64,000 bases of DNA from CAIKLP01 sp965279595. GTDB taxonomy: Bacteria; Bacteroidota; Bacteroidia; Sphingobacteriales; Sphingobacteriaceae. Positions 62,782-64,000 of this stretch are shown here, one piece after another (position 1 is the first letter of the stretch; each line of letters begins with the position of its first letter). A program made the translations under genes and the position numbers. The stretch is from contig OZ257246.1 in NCBI GenBank assembly GCA_965279595.1, positions 1,240,001-1,304,000 on the forward strand, written 5' to 3'. The notes below the pieces were generated by a model. That model saw nothing but the letters and a program-made list of their open reading frames with translations. It did no database searches and had not been told where the DNA came from.

Positions 62782-63912
62782 TTATATTATTTTTTGCAAG
62801 GTTTTTAAATCATGACTAATTAAATTAAGTCCAGGATTTTTGCCTGTTTCAATACTTCCTAATTTGTTTGCTAAACCTAGGTATTCTGCACCATTCAAAG
62901 TAGCCCAAGTAAGTAATTTATCTAAAGTTATTTGTGGAAAAAATTGTTGAATGCATTTTATTTCATCTAAGATATCTAATGAATTATTGGATGCTAAACT
63001 GTCAGTTCCAATTGTGATTTTACATCCATTCTCCATTAAATTTAATAATTCTGGTAATTGACTTTCTATATACAAATTTGCTTTTGGACAAAGACACCAA
63101 TACAATTCATTGTTGGAATTCATTCCAAATTGGATGTCTTCTATATTGCTAAATGTATTATGAACTAATTGGATTTTATGATGTGAAAAATATTTCAAGT
63201 AACTAGGTAATGACCTTTGATTATTCCCTTTATAGTACGAAATATCGATTCCGAAACTTGCAAATAATTTTGTAAAATCACCACTAGCATTCATTGAAAA
63301 AATATTTTCTGCGTCACTTTCTTGATTATGAATACTTAGTAAATTTTCTCCCCCTAATGAACTTATGTTTTTAAATAATTCAGAAGAAACAGAATAAGGA
63401 GCATGAGCTGTAATACTTGTTTTTGTTTTGAATTCATTTTGTATTAGCAATCCTTTTTCTAATATTTGATTCGCATTGTTTGGATTGAAACCAAGCAATT
63501 CAATGAATGTATGGTATTGAATTTTACTTTCCAGTTTAATTTTTTTGCTTACTGAAGTATTAGATATATCACCAACCGCAACAATTCCATATTCATACAT
63601 TGATTGGTCTGCAATTAACATTGCAGCTTCAATTTCTTCAATAGGTAGTTCTCTTAGTTTCTGTACTGTTAATATAAAGTCAACAATCCCTTGCTTTTCT
63701 TCTATTAATCCTTTTAAATGGGATAATTCAAGATGGCAATGGACATTGATGAATCCAGGACATATAATACCAGGGAAAAACTCTACATCCATTAGCCCTT
63801 CATTATCATTTAGCACTTCCAATATCACGCCTTCATCATTAATGATGATTACAGCACCTTCAATGGGGTTTTGTGAAATGGGGTAAATAATATCTGCACT
63901 TATTTTACGCAT
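62782..63912 (-). CDS. Amidohydrolase (chlorohydrolase/cytosine-deaminase-like, TrzN/SsnA type)
   Basis: 376 residues from ATG 63912 (MRKISADIIYP); a TTG two codons upstream is less likely. Metal-dependent hydrolase landmarks: FPGIICPGFINVHCHLELSHLKG (the H-x-H pair), AHAPYSVS with SIHNQES, LVHNTFSNIEDI, LCPKANLYI, and TIGTDSLASNNSLDILDEIK (metal Asp), then LLTWATLNGAEYLGL. Such enzymes deaminate or dechlorinate nitrogen heterocycles or nucleosides; the substrate is not predictable. A -7-like box (TACCTTTG, 63923-63916) lies almost on the start codon, suggesting a very short leader or a slightly later start. Confidence 0.82.
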   Translation of the reverse strand: MRKISADIIYPISQNPIEGAVIIINDEGVILEVLNDNEGLMDVEFFPGIICPGFINVHCHLELSHLKGLIEEKQGIVDFILTVQKLRELPIEEIEAAMLIADQSMYEYGIVAVGDISNTSVSKKIKLESKIQYHTFIELLGFNPNNANQILEKGLLIQNEFKTKTSITAHAPYSVSSELFKNISSLGGENLLSIHNQESDAENIFSMNASGDFTKLFASFGIDISYYKGNNQRSLPSYLKYFSHHKIQLVHNTFSNIEDIQFGMNSNNELYWCLCPKANLYIESQLPELLNLMENGCKITIGTDSLASNNSLDILDEIKCIQQFFPQITLDKLLTWATLNGAEYLGLANKLGSIETGKNPGLNLISHDLKTLQKII

Positions 63913-63949
63913 AAACAAAGGTAAAATTCAAAATCTAAATTGTAATAAC

Positions 63950-63957
63950 TAATTTTG
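63950..63957 (+). promoter_or_regulatory. Candidate -7 box for the right-edge gene
   Basis: TAATTTTG is a perfect TAnnTTTG on the plus strand, ending 16 bases before a TTG start at 63974. No clear TTG element is found upstream at 19-20 bases. Confidence 0.35.
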
Positions 63958-63973
63958 CACTGTGGAGACAATT

Positions 63974-64000
63974 TTGAAAAAGAAAGATATTAGGGCTTTT
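63974..64000 (+). CDS. Possible start of rlmN (23S rRNA A2503 methyltransferase), truncated by window edge
   Basis: Nine codons from TTG 63974 read (L/M)KKKDIRAF and run off the window. KKKDIRxL/F is a common N-terminus of Bacteroidota RlmN as I recall it. Position just downstream of a promoter-like box supports a gene start, but nine codons cannot prove it. Confidence 0.3.

Overview
The window is AT-rich DNA from a member of the Bacteroidota. The evidence is two very large secreted proteins with C-terminal type IX secretion sorting domains, Bacteroidota-restricted families (DUF2480, DUF3108, DUF3109, a PpiD-type chaperone, an LptC lipoprotein next to coaX), and promoters of the Bacteroidota type (TTTG, 19-20 bases, TAnnTTTG). 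Genus cannot be decided from sequence reading alone. No tRNA, rRNA, CRISPR array, transposase or integrase was seen.

Left flank (1-10 kb): a truncated Cys/Met-metabolism PLP enzyme on the minus strand sits behind a SAM-I riboswitch and terminator. Then, on the plus strand, come purQ, coaX, an outer-membrane barrel, lptC, a tiny membrane protein and a ppiD/surA-like chaperone. These are followed by DUF2480, DUF3108 and DUF3109 genes and a PepSY-like lipoprotein with a Gly/His repeat.

Centre (10.1-52.0 kb): one almost uninterrupted plus-strand surface-polysaccharide locus of 37 genes, most spaced or overlapped by a few bases. It opens with rmlA, a PGI/PMI and gmd. A winged-helix/nucleotidyltransferase-like regulator and the export pair (SLBB outer-membrane protein and Wzz-like protein) follow. 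Several unusual nucleotide-sugar cassettes come next: (i) a Wbp-type UDP-GlcNAc(3NAc)A set (6-dehydrogenase, DegT aminotransferase, acetyltransferase, WbpB-like oxidoreductase) with an L-2-hydroxyglutarate oxidase gene inside it; (ii) a full legionaminic-acid-type set (LegB, LegC, acetyltransferase, LegI, LegG, CBS-NTase PtmE, LegF); (iii) an amidino-forming WbpG-HisH-HisF trio whose HisF lacks the first catalytic Asp; (iv) an FnlA-FnlC-reductase set for UDP-L-FucNAc or UDP-L-QuiNAc; (v) a WbpK/WbpL/WbpM-like set making and loading the first sugar. An asparagine-synthase-like protein, a putative EVQHG-type glycosyltransferase, Wzx, Wzy, three GT4-type glycosyltransferases, a second WecA-like phosphoglycosyl transferase and a Wzi/RemB-like barrel complete it. 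Together they predict a Wzx/Wzy-dependent polymer rich in di-N-acylated acidic sugars, probably carrying acetamidino groups.

Right flank (52-64 kb): scpA (minus), dxs (plus), two giant T9SS substrates with PKD and Ig-like repeats, an amidohydrolase (minus) and the first codons of what may be rlmN running off the right edge.

The most interesting feature is the L-2-hydroxyglutarate oxidase gene wedged between the WbpD-like and WbpB-like genes. It suggests a closed 2-oxoglutarate/2-hydroxyglutarate redox loop that draws sugar oxidation into the respiratory chain.
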